64,000 nucleotides of DNA from Verrucomicrobiota bacterium (lineage in GTDB: Bacteria > Verrucomicrobiota > Verrucomicrobiae > Limisphaerales > UBA11358). Both the position numbers and the translations under genes were made by a program. The notes below the pieces were generated by a model. It did no database searches, was not told the DNA's origin, and was given only the letters and a program-made list of their open reading frames with translations. Within the stretch, counting starts at the first letter, position 1, and each line of letters starts with the position of its first letter. Positions 62,993 through 64,000 of the stretch are shown one piece after another. Where the stretch lies: NCBI GenBank assembly GCA_014860005.1, contig JACZKP010000112.1, forward strand, positions 18,385 through 82,384, written 5' to 3'.

Positions 62993-63202
62993 TCACTTCA
63001 GAAACCGAAAAGCCGTTCCGGGTTTCCGGAGCGCCTTTTGATTTTGGTAGGGCGACGATGCTGTAGAAGCGCCTGGATTCATTTTCCAGGACGGATCGGT
63101 GAAAACAAAGGAGCCGCTCCCGCTGAACACCGTCGCACGATCTAGCCAGTGTGTGAGATTGGTGGAAGCCGCATGGCTCGCCCGGTGCAGGGCTGTCGCC
63201 AT
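62993..63202 (-). pseudogene. Frameshifted 3' relic of a secreted-protein gene
   Basis: In one minus-strand frame the relic reads HAASTNLTHWLDRATVFSGS, then GSFVFTDPSWKMN. The expected close of the module, ESRRFYSIVALPK, is in the adjacent frame at about 63050-63065. This is the same W...FT[DE]P...RRFY module that ends other exported proteins here, broken by an indel and lacking the rest of the gene. It fills most of the 319-nt gap between the STING-like gene and hsdM. Confidence 0.6.
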
Positions 63203-63304
63203 TCCTCAGCAACTCACTGAAGCCAAGGCAGTCAACAACCTCCTTCCGCTGCAAACACAACTCCTTGCCTTGCAACCGCCGCTTGCTTCGCTACTCTCTG
63301 GGTC

Positions 63305-64000
63305 ATGGCAACGGTGAAATCTTCCGGATCAAAAGCCAATGGTTCAGTTCTCAACTTCGAAGCCCAGCTCTGGGCTGCCGCCGACAAGATGCGCGGGCAC
63401 ATGGACGCCTCGGAATACAAGCACGTCTGCCTGGGCCTCATCTTCCTGAAATACATCTCCGACGCCTTCGAGGAACAACGCGAACAACTTCTGTTCGGTT
63501 TCTCCGATCCCAAAAGCGAATGGTTCATCAAGGACGAACCGCAACGCGCCGACGCCGCCGAGAATCGCGACGAATATCTGGCCGCCAATGTCTTCTGGCT
63601 GCCGCCCGAAGCCCGCTGGCACACCATCAACGCCAAAGCCAAATCGCCGCAGATCGGCAAGGTCATTGACGAGGCAATGATTGCCATCGAAAGGGAAAAC
63701 CCAACTCTTAAGGGTGTTCTCCCGCGCGATTACGCCCGGCCCAGCCTCGACAAAGTCCGGCTCGGCGGACTCGTGGACATCATCAGCAACATCGGCTTCA
63801 ACGAATCGGCGGCGAAATCCAAGGACGTGCTCGGGCGCGTCTATGAATACTTTCTCGGCAAATTCGCCAGCGCGGAAGGCAAGGGCGGCGGCGAGTTCTA
63901 CACCCCGCAATGCGTCGTGCAGGTGCTCGTCGCCATGCTTGAACCCTACAAAGGCCGCGTGTTCGATCCGTGCTGCGGTTCAGGCGGCATGTTCGTGTCC
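63305..64000 (+). CDS. hsdM: Type I restriction-modification DNA methyltransferase HsdM, 5' part
   Basis: ATG 63305 opens a frame that runs off the right edge; 232 codons are present. It begins [20 protein letters not shown]. The HsdM N-terminal helical domain follows ([20 protein letters not shown]), then [38 protein letters not shown] and the AdoMet motif [13 protein letters not shown] at the edge. HsdM with HsdS makes the N6-adenine methylase and, with HsdR, the restriction complex. The NPPY catalytic motif lies outside the window. Confidence 0.95.
   Translation, partial: MATVKSSGSKANGSVLNFEAQLWAAADKMRGHMDASEYKHVCLGLIFLKYISDAFEEQREQLLFGFSDPKSEWFIKDEPQRADAAENRDEYLAANVFWLPPEARWHTINAKAKSPQIGKVIDEAMIAIERENPTLKGVLPRDYARPSLDKVRLGGLVDIISNIGFNESAAKSKDVLGRVYEYFLGKFASAEGKGGGEFYTPQCVVQVLVAMLEPYKGRVFDPCCGSGGMFVS

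Noticed and set aside
1..64000. CRISPR arrays, tRNA or rRNA genes, insertion sequences, phage genes
   Set aside because: Read through all gene gaps; no regularly spaced repeats, cloverleaf-like sequences, transposase or phage structural genes were seen. Only dispersed palindromes are present.

Overview
The window is about 64 kb of GC-rich bacterial DNA. It most probably comes from a Verrucomicrobiota chromosome, in the soil/freshwater Pedosphaera/Limisphaerales part of the phylum. This placement is an inference from gene content. The signs are a prepilin leader of the FTLIELLVVIAIIAILAG type followed by MLLPALAKA, LamG-domain secreted proteins, a TAT-exported Gfo/Idh/MocA enzyme beside a HEAT-repeat protein, a DUF1552 protein, a formylglycine-type secreted domain, and many exported proteins ending in a W...[FY][FY]R[VL] module. 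No rRNA, tRNA, CRISPR array or insertion sequence was recognised.

Layout. 1-2.7 kb: partial secA and leuD, divergent. 2.7-10.3 kb (minus strand): five genes that form a plausible proline/hydroxyproline-peptide catabolic cluster, namely a Pro-specific aminopeptidase, a DHDPS-fold lyase/deaminase, 4-hydroxyproline epimerase, an S9 peptidase and a FAD-dependent D-amino-acid/D-hydroxyproline dehydrogenase. Palindromic repeats lie between them. 10.7-18.8 kb: secreted and carbohydrate-related genes (FGE-like, HEAT repeat, Gfo/Idh/MocA, GH20, small CBM-like). 18.9-24.5 kb: housekeeping run tilS-ftsH-rpe-phosphohexomutase. 24.6-29.8 kb: glutathione peroxidase, small membrane and Cys-cluster proteins, DUF1552, a single-domain response regulator, a sulfatase relic and signal peptidase I. 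29.9-33.3 kb: an in-frame LMW phosphatase-RpiB-GlyA fusion and a degenerate S41 protease. 33.6-39.9 kb: accessory region with a three-LamG protein, a prepilin-LamG-RHS-colicin-type DNase protein with an immunity-like gene, an EF-hand protein and a nitroreductase-like protein. 39.9-44.5 kb: ECF sigma factor with a putative membrane regulator and secreted partner, a ClpX-like ATPase and DUF4202. 45-46.8 kb: GalU plus a glucuronokinase-like GHMP kinase, translationally coupled. 46.8-49.7 kb: phoH-ybeY-DUF502-recO. 49.7-54 kb: HIT protein and a multi-REC two-component pair. 54.3-57.6 kb: pyruvate/2-oxoacid dehydrogenase E1alpha-E1beta-E2. 57.6-59.9 kb: secreted metalloprotease-like protein and a small exported partner. 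60.2-64 kb: ThrH, a PQQ-type propeller, a membrane protein resembling bacterial STING, and the start of a type I restriction methylase (hsdM).

The items most worth attention are the pseudopilin-anchored RHS/colicin-DNase toxin with its immunity gene, the STING-like membrane protein beside a restriction system, the three-enzyme fusion whose joint is a run of eight A, the hydroxyproline cluster, and the GalU-glucuronokinase pair. Three decayed 3' ends of secreted-protein genes and a sulfatase relic suggest active turnover of exported-protein genes in this genome.
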